A program made the translations under genes and the position numbers. The notes beneath the pieces were generated by a model. That model saw nothing but the letters and a program-made list of their open reading frames with translations, was not told where the DNA came from and searched no databases. Of a DNA stretch of 64,000 nt, positions 26,390 through 34,913 are shown one piece after another; within the stretch, counting starts at the first letter, position 1; each line of letters starts with the position of its first letter. The stretch is taken from assembly GCA_037133495.1 (NCBI GenBank), contig JBAXOA010000001.1:62001-126000 (forward strand), written 5' to 3'. Source of the stretch: JAAFHB01 sp037133495. Its GTDB lineage: Bacteria > Bacteroidota > Bacteroidia > Bacteroidales > Prolixibacteraceae.

Positions 26390-28033
26390 ATGAGAAAGGG
26401 ACTGATATTTTTGATCTTTCTGATTTTCGAATTAATTTCGTCAGCCCAGACTCTGCCTAAAAATTATTACTGGATAAAATTAAAAGATAAAAAAGGAACA
26501 CCTTACCAGATCACTCATCCTGATGCTTTTTTATCGCAACGTGCTATCAACCGCAGAGCCAGACAAATAATCCCGCTTGACGAGACTGATCTCCCTGTTT
26601 CACCTGTGTATCTTGATAGTTTAAAAAAGCGAGGTCTGGAAATCGTCCACACTTCGAAATGGCTAAATGGAACGACAGTAAAAGCGGCTGATACCTCCTT
26701 AATCAAAAAAATTGCTGCACTTCCGTTTGTTGTTTCAGTACAACTGACCAAGCCGGCGAGTGCCCAAAAGTCTGCTTTTCTTAAATTTCAGGAAGAGGAA
26801 TTCAAAATTCTCTACGATCCGGCACGTTACGGAATCGCCCTTACTCAGTTGACACAATTAAATGGGCAGTACCTTCACAACAAAGGGTATCGCGGAAAAG
26901 GAATCCAGATTGCTATTCTCGATGCCGGCTTCTGGCATGTGAACCAAATAGCGGCATTTGACAGTCTTCGCTTGCTCAACAGGATATTGGGAATCCGTGA
27001 CTTTGTTCAGCCTGGCTCCGATATTTACCAGCAGCATACCCACGGAATGAGTGTGCTCTCTTGTATGGGCGGAAATCAACCTTTAACACTCATTGGTACT
27101 GCCCCTGATGCTTCGTATTATCTCTTTCGTTCAGAAGATGTCAATACTGAATATCCAATCGAAGAAGACAACTGGGTTGCAGCAGCCGAGCTGGCAGACA
27201 GTCTGGGTGTCGATGTCATCAATTCCTCACTGGGGTATTCATTGTTCGATGATCCAAAGATGAACCATATTTATTCCAAATTAGACGGTAAAACTACCCG
27301 CATTACACAGGGAGCGAATATGGCTTTTCAAAAGGGAATACTTGTTTTTACGAGTGCCGGAAATGAAGGCAATAATAGCTGGAGGCATATAATCGCACCA
27401 TCTGATGGTGAAAATGTAATCGGAGTTGCTGCGGTCGATAAGTTTGGGATACGTGCTTCCTTTAGTTCTGTGGGACCTGCCTTTGGAGGAGCAGTGAAAC
27501 CAAATGTGGCAGCCATGGGTGCATTGACTTATCTTATTACCAGTGCAGGAGTTCCTGGTTATTCAAGCGGAACTTCTTTTTCCTCACCTGTTTTGGCCGG
27601 TATGGGAGCTTGTTTGCTGCAAGCCAACCCCAATTCAACCGTTAAACAGGTTAAGATGGCTATTGAGCAAAGCGCCATCAATTACAATAAGCCGGATACA
27701 CTGCTGGGCTATGGAATTCCTGATTTTGCAAAAGCGGATCAATATCTGAAAGTTGTTACGGCTATCAGGGTAAATCCGGTTGATAACTGGGTAGTTTCCC
27801 CAAATCCATTTCATAATTATCTCGCAATTAAAAATATTAATCCGGTAAATGGAGAAAAATGTCTGATCAGCATTTATACTTTGCAGGGAGTTTGTGTTTG
27901 GCAATCTTCTTTTCAGGCGTCTGAATATATTTTGCTGGATAATCTAGCGAAATTGCCAACGGGATTTTTGGTGCTTACGATTTTGCACGGAGCGAAAATG
28001 GAGCAATATAAATTAATTAAATTAAACCAGTAG
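26390..28033 (+). CDS. Secreted subtilisin-like (S8) peptidase with type IX sorting-type C-terminus
   Basis: A 547-residue exported serine peptidase with a signal peptide (about 1-19) and a propeptide region (about 20-135). The catalytic domain (about 140-440) shows D178 (ILDAGF), H218 (HTHGMSV), the oxyanion asparagine N325 (SAGNEG) and S396 (SGTSFSSP), so the triad is complete. The last 80 residues form a sandwich domain (VSPNPFHNYLAIKN to QYKLIKLNQ) resembling the type A sorting domain used by the type IX secretion system, which would place the enzyme on the cell surface or outside. It is followed after 9 bp by a propeller lipoprotein, probably in one operon. The substrate is unknown. Confidence 0.92.
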   Translation: MRKGLIFLIFLIFELISSAQTLPKNYYWIKLKDKKGTPYQITHPDAFLSQRAINRRARQIIPLDETDLPVSPVYLDSLKKRGLEIVHTSKWLNGTTVKAADTSLIKKIAALPFVVSVQLTKPASAQKSAFLKFQEEEFKILYDPARYGIALTQLTQLNGQYLHNKGYRGKGIQIAILDAGFWHVNQIAAFDSLRLLNRILGIRDFVQPGSDIYQQHTHGMSVLSCMGGNQPLTLIGTAPDASYYLFRSEDVNTEYPIEEDNWVAAAELADSLGVDVINSSLGYSLFDDPKMNHIYSKLDGKTTRITQGANMAFQKGILVFTSAGNEGNNSWRHIIAPSDGENVIGVAAVDKFGIRASFSSVGPAFGGAVKPNVAAMGALTYLITSAGVPGYSSGTSFSSPVLAGMGACLLQANPNSTVKQVKMAIEQSAINYNKPDTLLGYGIPDFAKADQYLKVVTAIRVNPVDNWVVSPNPFHNYLAIKNINPVNGEKCLISIYTLQGVCVWQSSFQASEYILLDNLAKLPTGFLVLTILHGAKMEQYKLIKLNQ

Positions 28034-28042
28034 TACCGAACG

Positions 28043-29257
28043 ATGAAACGACTGATCATTCTATTACCAGTTATTCTAATGATTGCAGCTTGTTCGCGTC
28101 AACCAGAGATCGCTCAGTGGCGCGGACCTCATCGCGACGGGAACTACCCCGATCAGGGATTGCTAAAAAAATGGCCGGCCGAAGGACCGCTTCTTCTATG
28201 GGCAATTGATTCGGTTGGTGTTGGTTATGGTTCTCCGGTTGTGACTCATGATGGTCTGTTTCTTACCGGATCCGTTGACAGTACAGCATATCTTTATTCA
28301 TTTGATCTCAAGGGAAATCTTCGTTGGAAAGTAGCTTATGGTCCTGAGTGGGAAACAGGGTTTCCAGGTTCAAGATCCGCTCCCACAGTTGTCGGTGATC
28401 TGGTTTATGTTTCTTCAGGGAAAGGCGAACTTGCCTGTATGAGCCGCAAAGATGGTCATAAGGTTTGGTCAGTCAATCTTTTCACCGGGCTTCATGGGAA
28501 AAACACCATTTTTGGCTATTCCGAAGGTCTGCTGGTAAAAGATCGAATGGTTTACTGCACACCCGGAGGTGCTGACACCAATATTGTTGCATTAGACCGT
28601 TTCACGGGTGATCTGATTTGGAAGTGCAAAGGGGCAGGACAGATTTCAGCTTTCTGCTCCCCAACAATCATCCGTCAGGGTAAACATAATATTCTTTTCA
28701 CCTTTACAGAAGGCGCAATGCTGGGAATCGATGCCGACAATGGGAAATTGCTACTTACCCATAAGCAGGATACCGCCGGAAATGTTCACTCCAATCCGCC
28801 CATCTTTGAAAACGGATATCTTTATTATGTGGCCGGCGATGGCAACCGCACCGTAAAACTCAAGCTCTCGGATGACGGGGAGCACCTTACTGAAGTGTGG
28901 CGTTGCCTTCCTTTCGATAACATCATGGGGGGAGTAGTTCAGGTCAACAATCAACTGGTAGCCACCGGACACCGCAAGCATGAACTACTATCGATGAATA
29001 TGGAAAGCGGCCGGATAACTCAACAGCTGAAGATTGGCCGAGGTGCCACTATCTTCGCCGACGGGATGATCTATCTGTATGATGAAAAGGGAAATGTTCA
29101 CCTTGTCGATCCGGGAGGCTCATTGCTAAGGGAAGTGAGTACTTTTAAAATTACAAAGGGAACCAAAGAGCACTTCGCTCACCCTGTAATTGCCAACGGC
29201 ACGTTATATATCCGCCATGGAAAGAGCCTGATAGCCTACAATATTAAACAGAGCTGA
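28043..29257 (+). CDS. PQQ-binding-like beta-propeller lipoprotein
   Basis: A 404-residue lipoprotein (lipobox IAAC, C16) built of repeated beta-propeller blades. It begins with QWRGPHRDGNYPDQGLLKKWP, the start typical of outer-membrane PQQ-like/BamB-like proteins of Bacteroidota and Planctomycetes, and repeated units such as GDLVYVSSGKGELACMSRKDGHKVW and MVYCTPGGADTNIVALDRFTGDLIW follow. Many such proteins do not bind PQQ and serve as scaffolds. No dehydrogenase residues were recognised. It follows the S8 peptidase after 9 bp and ends 3 bp before a converging GNAT gene. Confidence 0.85.
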   Translation: MKRLIILLPVILMIAACSRQPEIAQWRGPHRDGNYPDQGLLKKWPAEGPLLLWAIDSVGVGYGSPVVTHDGLFLTGSVDSTAYLYSFDLKGNLRWKVAYGPEWETGFPGSRSAPTVVGDLVYVSSGKGELACMSRKDGHKVWSVNLFTGLHGKNTIFGYSEGLLVKDRMVYCTPGGADTNIVALDRFTGDLIWKCKGAGQISAFCSPTIIRQGKHNILFTFTEGAMLGIDADNGKLLLTHKQDTAGNVHSNPPIFENGYLYYVAGDGNRTVKLKLSDDGEHLTEVWRCLPFDNIMGGVVQVNNQLVATGHRKHELLSMNMESGRITQQLKIGRGATIFADGMIYLYDEKGNVHLVDPGGSLLREVSTFKITKGTKEHFAHPVIANGTLYIRHGKSLIAYNIKQS

Positions 29258-29260
29258 AAT

Positions 29261-29713
29261 TTACTTCATCCATTCAAAAACCCGATAGTGTTCACCATCC
29301 ATTCCCAGTCGGGTATAAACCTCTCGGGCATCTTTATTTGACTCGTCAACATAAAGCCGGATACCTTTCAGCGATTCATCAGCATCAACCAACATTTTAA
29401 CATGATTATAAAGTGAAGCGTAAATTCCACGTTTACGGAAAAGCCCATCAACATAAACCGATTGTATCCAGAGTACGGTACCATTGCGCCAATCGCTCCA
29501 TTCAAATGTCGTGAGCAACGATGCCACCACCTGATTGCCGGACACTGCAACATAATATGATCCAAGCCTTTCGTTGTTCAGAACTGCTTCCACTCCTTTG
29601 AGGACAGTTTCTTTATCCAGGCGATAATTTTCTGTTTCCAAGGCCATCTCAATTTGAAACCGGGCGATTGAATCACAGTCGGAATTCTGACCTTTACGTA
29701 TTTCCAATTTCAT
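29261..29713 (-). CDS. GNAT-family N-acetyltransferase
   Basis: A 150-residue acetyltransferase of the GNAT fold. It begins with LEIRKGQNSDCDSIARFQIEMA and holds a central strand VLWIQSVYVDGLFRKRGIYASLYNHV, in which RKRGIY is a version of the acetyl-CoA pyrophosphate loop (Q/RxxGxG/A). The last part IRLYVDESNKDAREVYTRLGM is also typical. It transfers an acetyl group from acetyl-CoA to an amine; the acceptor cannot be told. It lies downstream of the tryptophanase-like gene on the same strand, separated by a hairpin terminator. Confidence 0.9.
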   Translation of the reverse strand: MKLEIRKGQNSDCDSIARFQIEMALETENYRLDKETVLKGVEAVLNNERLGSYYVAVSGNQVVASLLTTFEWSDWRNGTVLWIQSVYVDGLFRKRGIYASLYNHVKMLVDADESLKGIRLYVDESNKDAREVYTRLGMDGEHYRVFEWMK

Positions 29714-29739
29714 CTTCTCGTTTTTAATTTAAAAACATG

Positions 29740-29784
29740 ATTGACCCCGGGCAGCGGTAACTTTGTCGCCAATCCGGGGTCAAT
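29740..29784 (-). terminator. Hairpin after the tryptophanase-like gene
   Basis: An 11-bp perfect stem (ATTGACCCCGG / CCGGGGTCAAT) encloses a 23-nt loop. Read on the minus strand it follows the tryptophanase-like gene by about 90 bp and is trailed by TTTTTAAATT, so it may be a terminator; the large loop makes this less certain. Confidence 0.5.
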
Positions 29785-29875
29785 GTAAATGAATATTTAT
29801 AACAGATGAGAAAATAAAACCCGGGATATGGGTCTCATTTACTACTTTGCAAGATGACTCTAGCGGAACTTAATC

Positions 29876-31342
29876 TTAAAGGCTTTCTCCAAAATCCTTT
29901 CTAAATTTGGCAGCAAGTTGATCCACCCAATCGCCAATTGGCTTGAGTTTACCAACGAAAAACCGCAGGACTGGTGGTTCTTCGATCCATTCGAGACCGC
30001 CAATCAATTTTCGGTTATCATAAAGCCACTGAATACGATCTTCTGCGTATTTTATTTGTGATAAAGTGAATACGCGCCGTGGGAAGGCAAGACGGAGCAA
30101 TTCCACATCTGCCAGCACATCGTCACCGTTCTCGTCTCGGACACTGGAAATGGTACCTCTTTCCATACCCCGGATACCTGAAGCGATATATAAAGCAGCC
30201 GCCAAAGCGCCGGCAGGGTACTGGGTTTGTGGTACGTGTTCTATAAAAGCGCGTGCGTCGAGGTGACATCCCAGACCTCCTGAAGGGGTGATCACCGGAA
30301 TTCCTTTTTGGTCGAGCGCATCGACCAGGTATTTAATGAAAGTCGGTGAATGGCTGATAACGTCGAAGTCAAGTGTCTCATACAGACCAACTGCCATTGC
30401 TTCGATTTCGCGGACGCTCATCCCTCCATAGGTAAGAAACCCTTCGTAAAGTGGCACCCAGTCACGCATTTGCATATAAATATCGTGGTTATTAGTACAT
30501 ATACCTCCTCCACGGGTACAACTCACTTTACGACCCGAGAAATAAGAAAAGTCGGTATAACTGAGCATCTCGTGCAGGATCGTTTTGATTGATTTATCGC
30601 GGTAGCCCTCTTCGCGAATCTTAATAAAATAGAGATTCTCGTTAATCAGACTCGTGTCCATCAGCAACATGATATTATTGGCTTTTGCAATAGCCGAGAC
30701 TTCACGAAGGTTGGCCATTGAAAAGGGCTGACCTCCAATCAGGTTGGTTCCTGCCTCAAAACGAATATACGCCACATTTTCGGCTCCCCATTTTTCGATC
30801 ACATTTTTCAGTTTGCCAATATCCATATTCCCCTTAAACGGGAAATCACTTTTAATTTTCAGCGCTTCATCCGTATATATCTCTTCCACGGCGCCGCCCA
30901 ACATTTCGATATGAGCTTTAGTGGTCGTAAAGTGGTAGTTCATAGGGACTACTTTGCCTGGCTTTACAAAAGTCTTTGAAATAATGTGTTCTGCTGCACG
31001 CCCCTGATGGACCGGAAGGAAATACTGCTGATTAAAGACCTCTTTGATTGCATTTTCGAGTTTTGTGTAACTCGAGGACCCGGCATAAGAATCGTCGGCT
31101 ACGCTCATGGCACCAACCTGATTATCACTCATGGCGTTTGTTCCGGAGTCGGTTAACATATCGAGGAAAACATCTTTATTTTGGAGCAAAAAGGTATTAA
31201 ATCCGGCTCCGAAGATAGCCTCCTTACGTTCCTCAATAGGTAAAAGGTTCAGTTTCTGAACCACACGTACTTTGTGCATCTCCAGTGGGATCGCTTCACC
31301 ACTGTAGAATTTCACTGTTTTTAATTGTTCAAAATGCTCCAT
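29876..31342 (-). CDS. Tryptophanase / tyrosine phenol-lyase family PLP enzyme, divergent
   Basis: A 488-residue beta-eliminating lyase, family length about 460-470. The PLP lysine is K272 in FSGRK, matching SGKK/SAKK of tyrosine phenol-lyase (TPL) and tryptophanase; D229, N200 and R417 (substrate carboxylate) also align. At the positions that separate the two enzymes it resembles TPL: T139 (FTTT, where tryptophanase has FDTT) and R395 (MERGT, TPL R381). It departs from both at L232, where TPL R217 contacts the cofactor, and has V273 after the lysine instead of D. TPL-like cleavage to phenol, pyruvate and ammonia is possible, but another beta-elimination reaction is equally likely. Confidence 0.85.
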   Translation of the reverse strand: MEHFEQLKTVKFYSGEAIPLEMHKVRVVQKLNLLPIEERKEAIFGAGFNTFLLQNKDVFLDMLTDSGTNAMSDNQVGAMSVADDSYAGSSSYTKLENAIKEVFNQQYFLPVHQGRAAEHIISKTFVKPGKVVPMNYHFTTTKAHIEMLGGAVEEIYTDEALKIKSDFPFKGNMDIGKLKNVIEKWGAENVAYIRFEAGTNLIGGQPFSMANLREVSAIAKANNIMLLMDTSLINENLYFIKIREEGYRDKSIKTILHEMLSYTDFSYFSGRKVSCTRGGGICTNNHDIYMQMRDWVPLYEGFLTYGGMSVREIEAMAVGLYETLDFDVISHSPTFIKYLVDALDQKGIPVITPSGGLGCHLDARAFIEHVPQTQYPAGALAAALYIASGIRGMERGTISSVRDENGDDVLADVELLRLAFPRRVFTLSQIKYAEDRIQWLYDNRKLIGGLEWIEEPPVLRFFVGKLKPIGDWVDQLAAKFRKDFGESL

Positions 31343-31567
31343 AGTTGTTTCTTAATTATTTTTTATCCTGAATAAAACTTACAACGCGTTAAATACCTGC
31401 TGATTCATCGAAAAATGAGATCAATCAGAAGCAGCTAATTAGGCGATGCGATTGTAATTAAAAATAATCTGTAATCAAAACAACTCGAATACCTTTTAAT
31501 CTGTAATCTATAATTTAGAATCGGTTTAAATTCGGAACTCAAATGAATGGAATACATTCATTATATT

Positions 31568-32431
31568 TTATTTCATCACAAGGGTAAATTTCTGCTTAAA
31601 TGAAACCTTGTCAAAGAGCGCACTGCGGTTTCCAAAACCATTTCCGGCATAGTCGCCCCCTCGTGACATTCCGCCCTTTGATCTGCCACCGCCCATTCCC
31701 GACATACCACCGCCCCGCATTCCTCCGCCCGACATACTATTTCCTGACATACCGCCGCCACTCTTTCTGCCAGGGCTGCCTTCACCAACTCCCGCTGAAG
31801 GACGATCAAGAGCATTTACCGTAACATTCAATACGATAAGCTCATTTAAGCACATCGAACCCTTGCTGAGAAGTTCATTTAGAGGTATAGCAATCTCAAA
31901 AACCAGGTGCTGTGCACTGTCTGCTCCTACTACTACATCAACGCCATCAGGGTTATTGAGCGATATTTCTGTTGAGCCGGATTGAAAACCTTTCGCTTCG
32001 ACAGTTGAAAATTGCATTTGATACGCTTTGATAAAGGGATTACCGGGTACTTTACGCTCAAAATTACTACCCGGCTTTTTATTCTCCATTCCCATCAGAT
32101 TTATCGCAGGGAAAATAAGGCTTACATCAAATTTTTTCCTTTTCTCTTTTGAAGAAAGCTCAACAGACCAACCGGCATTCATCAACTTTCTCATTTTCAT
32201 TTCATCTTTCAATGAAAAAGCGAAATAGAGCCTGTCGTTGTCATTGCTTATAGCAAAAAACAACCCACTTTTATCGTCATAGAAATTTAGAGGTTTTGTC
32301 CATTCTTTATCATTCCCATCAATGGTAATGTCTTCGGTTTTCCATCTCGACTTCGAGATATCGCTCTGTGCCAGTAAGTTAATTGAAATCGCAATAAGTG
32401 CAATAAAGGTCAGACTGATTCTATACATCAT
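31568..32431 (-). CDS. Secreted protein with CBM9-like N-terminus and Gly/Met-rich tail
   Basis: A 287-residue exported protein with a signal peptide (about 1-21). Residues 28-205 form a beta-sandwich that resembles the CBM9-like/DOMON-like domains of Bacteroidota: ITIDGNDKEWTKPLNFYDDKSG, a YFAFSLKDE stretch and FEIAIPLNEL. Residues about 215-265 are a low-complexity run of Gly, Met, Ser and Arg with repeated GGGM units, followed by a short ordered end. Some CBM9-like domains bind carbohydrates, but no ligand can be predicted here. It has no clear operon partner; a short hairpin (31542-31562) follows its stop. Confidence 0.7.
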   Translation of the reverse strand: MMYRISLTFIALIAISINLLAQSDISKSRWKTEDITIDGNDKEWTKPLNFYDDKSGLFFAISNDNDRLYFAFSLKDEMKMRKLMNAGWSVELSSKEKRKKFDVSLIFPAINLMGMENKKPGSNFERKVPGNPFIKAYQMQFSTVEAKGFQSGSTEISLNNPDGVDVVVGADSAQHLVFEIAIPLNELLSKGSMCLNELIVLNVTVNALDRPSAGVGEGSPGRKSGGGMSGNSMSGGGMRGGGMSGMGGGRSKGGMSRGGDYAGNGFGNRSALFDKVSFKQKFTLVMK

Positions 32432-32507
32432 TTGTCGTTAATATTATGTTGATCACCAATAATCAACAGGTAAGACAAATTATTTTGCGATTAGTTTAAA
32501 AACAAAA

Positions 32508-32525
32508 AACCTGCTTTCGCAGGTT
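32508..32525 (-). terminator. Terminator of the regulatory-like domain gene
   Basis: A 7-bp stem AACCTGC/GCAGGTT with a 4-nt loop; on the minus strand it is followed by TTTTTTG-type sequence, about 35 bp after the stop of the gene at 32561. Confidence 0.75.
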
Positions 32526-32560
32526 CTATATTTTATCTTGTTAATGAAAATTCAGACTCT

Positions 32561-33475
32561 TCATCCTCGCGCCAGATTTGCGTTAATCTCATTCCGCTTT
32601 CCTTTATTGACTGTACAGTTAATAATCATGTCCTTATAACCCCCTTTACTCAGAATTACCTCGTAGATTCCCTCCGCAAGCGACTTCACGTAAAAATCCC
32701 CATTCGCCGAAGTGTTTTTCACAATATAGGGCTGAATGTCTAAACTATCTTTTCGCACTAATGCAATAGTGACTCCTTTAATCGGCGTTTTCGTTTCGGT
32801 ATCGACAACGGTTCCTGTCAAAGCAACTAAATCATTCGCAAATTCAGTCCTTCGGGCTTGTCTGTATTTAATATAAAAATCAGATTCCGGGATGCGGACG
32901 ATATCGATCAATGCGTCAATATATTGAAGCGACTCATCGGCATTTCTAAAATGATTTGCTATATGAGTTTCTACCAAAGTTGATTCGAATGAACCGACTG
33001 TTGGTATAGGCACAAAATCAAAAAAATTATTGATCGTATTTTTAAATTCGAGCAGAGCGGCCACTTCAATTTCATAAGGGAGAAGATGAGTAATATGATG
33101 TTCTGCCCGGCTGTAAATTTTCTGTGCCTGATCCAGTAATATTAAATCAGAATAATTTTCAAGTTCACCTTTTGAAAGTCTGGATTCAGTGATAAGAATC
33201 TGATAATTCATAGAGATGGCAAAAGCATGAAGCTTACGGGCAATATCGCCGGTACTTTGCAAAAGTGCCAGTCTTACCTCTTCCTTCGACAAATTTATAC
33301 TCGTATTGTGAGATGAATGCTGTTTTGAGAGTGATTGAATCTCAGCAATGTCCGACTGAAAAGACCTGAAAATCCGGTCAAAGTTGGGAAGTCCGGTCAA
33401 AATCGTCTGTCTGGGTTCCAGGAACTCGCTTACGACCCTATACATATTTAACTTATCTATTTGTCCGGTTGTCAT
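32561..33475 (-). CDS. Protein with helical N-terminus and carboxypeptidase-regulatory-like domain
   Basis: A 304-residue protein without a signal peptide. Residues 1-215 are mainly helical and not recognised. Residues about 218-303 form a carboxypeptidase-regulatory-like beta-sandwich (ALTGTVVDTETKTPIKGVTI, then GDFYVKSLAEGIYEVILSKGGY). Such sandwiches usually occur in exported proteins and TonB receptors; a cytoplasmic copy would be less common. The gene is flanked by its own hairpin terminator on one side and by the DUF1080 terminator region on the other, so it is probably expressed alone. Function unknown. Confidence 0.7.
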   Translation of the reverse strand: MTTGQIDKLNMYRVVSEFLEPRQTILTGLPNFDRIFRSFQSDIAEIQSLSKQHSSHNTSINLSKEEVRLALLQSTGDIARKLHAFAISMNYQILITESRLSKGELENYSDLILLDQAQKIYSRAEHHITHLLPYEIEVAALLEFKNTINNFFDFVPIPTVGSFESTLVETHIANHFRNADESLQYIDALIDIVRIPESDFYIKYRQARRTEFANDLVALTGTVVDTETKTPIKGVTIALVRKDSLDIQPYIVKNTSANGDFYVKSLAEGIYEVILSKGGYKDMIINCTVNKGKRNEINANLARG

Positions 33476-33662
33476 TCTATTAAATATTACGTGTTTGCAA
33501 ATAAAAATCTATTCAAAATATCAGCTAGAAATTACAACATTTATACGACATAAACAACCCCTCCAATTGTTAAAAAAACATTAAGCCAGAAAACAAGGGG
33601 AAAGGGTAAGGTGCCTGTTATTGCATCTGCCAGTCTTATCAGGATAACCGAAATGAAAAAAA

Positions 33663-33713
33663 AGCCGAGACCGCACCCACTCGTTTTTGCGATTTTTGGG
33701 TGCGGTCCCGGCT
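33663..33713 (-). terminator. Strong terminator after the third DUF1080 gene
   Basis: Arms 33663-33679 and 33697-33713 pair over 17 positions with one A/C mismatch (core GACCGCACCCA/TGGGTGCGGTC). The adjacent run of A (33656-33663) becomes a T tract on the minus strand. It lies 41 bp after the DUF1080 stop. Confidence 0.9.
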
Positions 33714-33753
33714 AAGGACAATTAATAAATAGTAAACGTGGTCAGCGCTGCGA

Positions 33754-34491
33754 CTAAAGTTCGCGTATTTTTATATTACGGAACCAGATAGCATATCCAT
33801 GATCCTGAAGACCGATATATCCCTCTTTGTCGATACCTTGTGTCCAGCCCGGAAATGATTTGAATTTACTCTTTGCCACAAGAGCATCCCATTCCGGTGT
33901 CCATAATGTATACGAAACTACTTCAGTACCGTTCATTGTATGGGTAGCGTGTCCATCTTTCAATTTTATTACGACTGTATTCCATGAGCCGGCAGGATGT
34001 ACTGTTTTAGGATCGCAGGCAATTAAATCGTAAAGTGATCCGGCAAGGTGGTTGGCAAGTTTATTATCACTGGCATCCACATTGTCAAGCACCTGAACTT
34101 CAGGAGCAGCGTAATAAATTGGTTTACCAGGAACTTCGCGCACATAATAGAAAATTCCGGAATTACCGGCCTTACCAGCTTTGAAGTCAACCGATAGTTC
34201 AAAATTCTTATATTTTTTCCCTGGAAACAGAATGTCACCATTTGAACCCTGCCCCGGTTTTTTTCCTTCGGCTGTGAATACCTTCATTGCATTTTCTTCA
34301 ATCACCCAGTTGGTGGGCATTGCAGTACCATTGCACTGTCTCCAGCCATCAAAGTCTTTTCCGTTGAACAACAACGTCCAGCCTGCCTTTTTCTCCTTTT
34401 TTGATAATTTGTTCACCTCCTGAGCAAATGATGGAAGTGCAATCAATAGCGCAATGGCTAATGACAAAGTCAAAATAATGTTTTTCTTCAT
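33754..34491 (-). CDS. DUF1080 (3-keto-disaccharide hydrolase-like) secreted protein, third copy
   Basis: A 245-residue exported protein (signal peptide about 1-23, before QEVNK) with the same DUF1080 domain as the two genes at 11-12.8 kb: TLLFNGKDFDGWRQCNGT, GNSGIFYYVREV, PEVQVLDNVDASD, AGSLYDLIACDP and QDHGYAIWFRNIKIREL. It is more diverged from the tandem pair than they are from each other. A TATCTTTG box on the minus strand (34554-34561) may drive it, and a strong terminator follows, so it appears monocistronic. It is divergent from tatA. Function by family only. Confidence 0.87.
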   Translation of the reverse strand: MKKNIILTLSLAIALLIALPSFAQEVNKLSKKEKKAGWTLLFNGKDFDGWRQCNGTAMPTNWVIEENAMKVFTAEGKKPGQGSNGDILFPGKKYKNFELSVDFKAGKAGNSGIFYYVREVPGKPIYYAAPEVQVLDNVDASDNKLANHLAGSLYDLIACDPKTVHPAGSWNTVVIKLKDGHATHTMNGTEVVSYTLWTPEWDALVAKSKFKSFPGWTQGIDKEGYIGLQDHGYAIWFRNIKIREL

Positions 34492-34689
34492 GATTTGAAT
34501 TTAAACACCTTCAAGGTGCGGTTGATAATAATAGAATCCGTTAATTTTGCCATCAAAGATAATTATTAAATAATCATGCCTTCTCCGCAAAGTTGATAAA
34601 TAACAGGCTAAATTTATTTTAATCTTTTCGTTTACCTGTTTAAAAACATTTGTAAATTCGCCCTGTAATTAAATTTTATCAAAAGCGAT

Positions 34690-34899
34690 ATGGACTTATT
34701 TGCACCATGGCATCTTGTTATCCTTATTGGAGCTATACTGCTGTTATTTGGAGGTCAAAAAATCCCTGAATTAATGGGAGGAATTGGCAAAGGAATGAAG
34801 GAATTTAAAAAATCCATTAAAGACGAAAACGAACATAAGGAAGAGCCTCCGGCCGAGATTCCCAAATCAACAAGCAAACCTGAACGTTTAAAAGATTAG
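34690..34899 (+). CDS. tatA: Twin-arginine translocation protein TatA
   Basis: A 69-residue TatA/E protein. It has one N-terminal membrane helix (about 8-20), the conserved hinge FGGQKIPELMGGIGKGMKEFKKS with the amphipathic helix, and a charged, proline-containing tail. TatA forms the pore through which folded proteins with twin-arginine signals cross the inner membrane. The tatC gene is not in the window. It is a single gene facing a converging glycosyltransferase gene 14 bp away. Confidence 0.95.
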   Translation: MDLFAPWHLVILIGAILLLFGGQKIPELMGGIGKGMKEFKKSIKDENEHKEEPPAEIPKSTSKPERLKD

Positions 34900-34913
34900 G
34901 CTGATCACTCCTT

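Noticed and set aside
31542..31562. Hairpin AATGAATG/CATTCATT after the Gly/Met-rich protein gene
   Set aside because: The stem is A/T-only apart from two G-C pairs and no T run follows on the minus strand; too weak to call a terminator.
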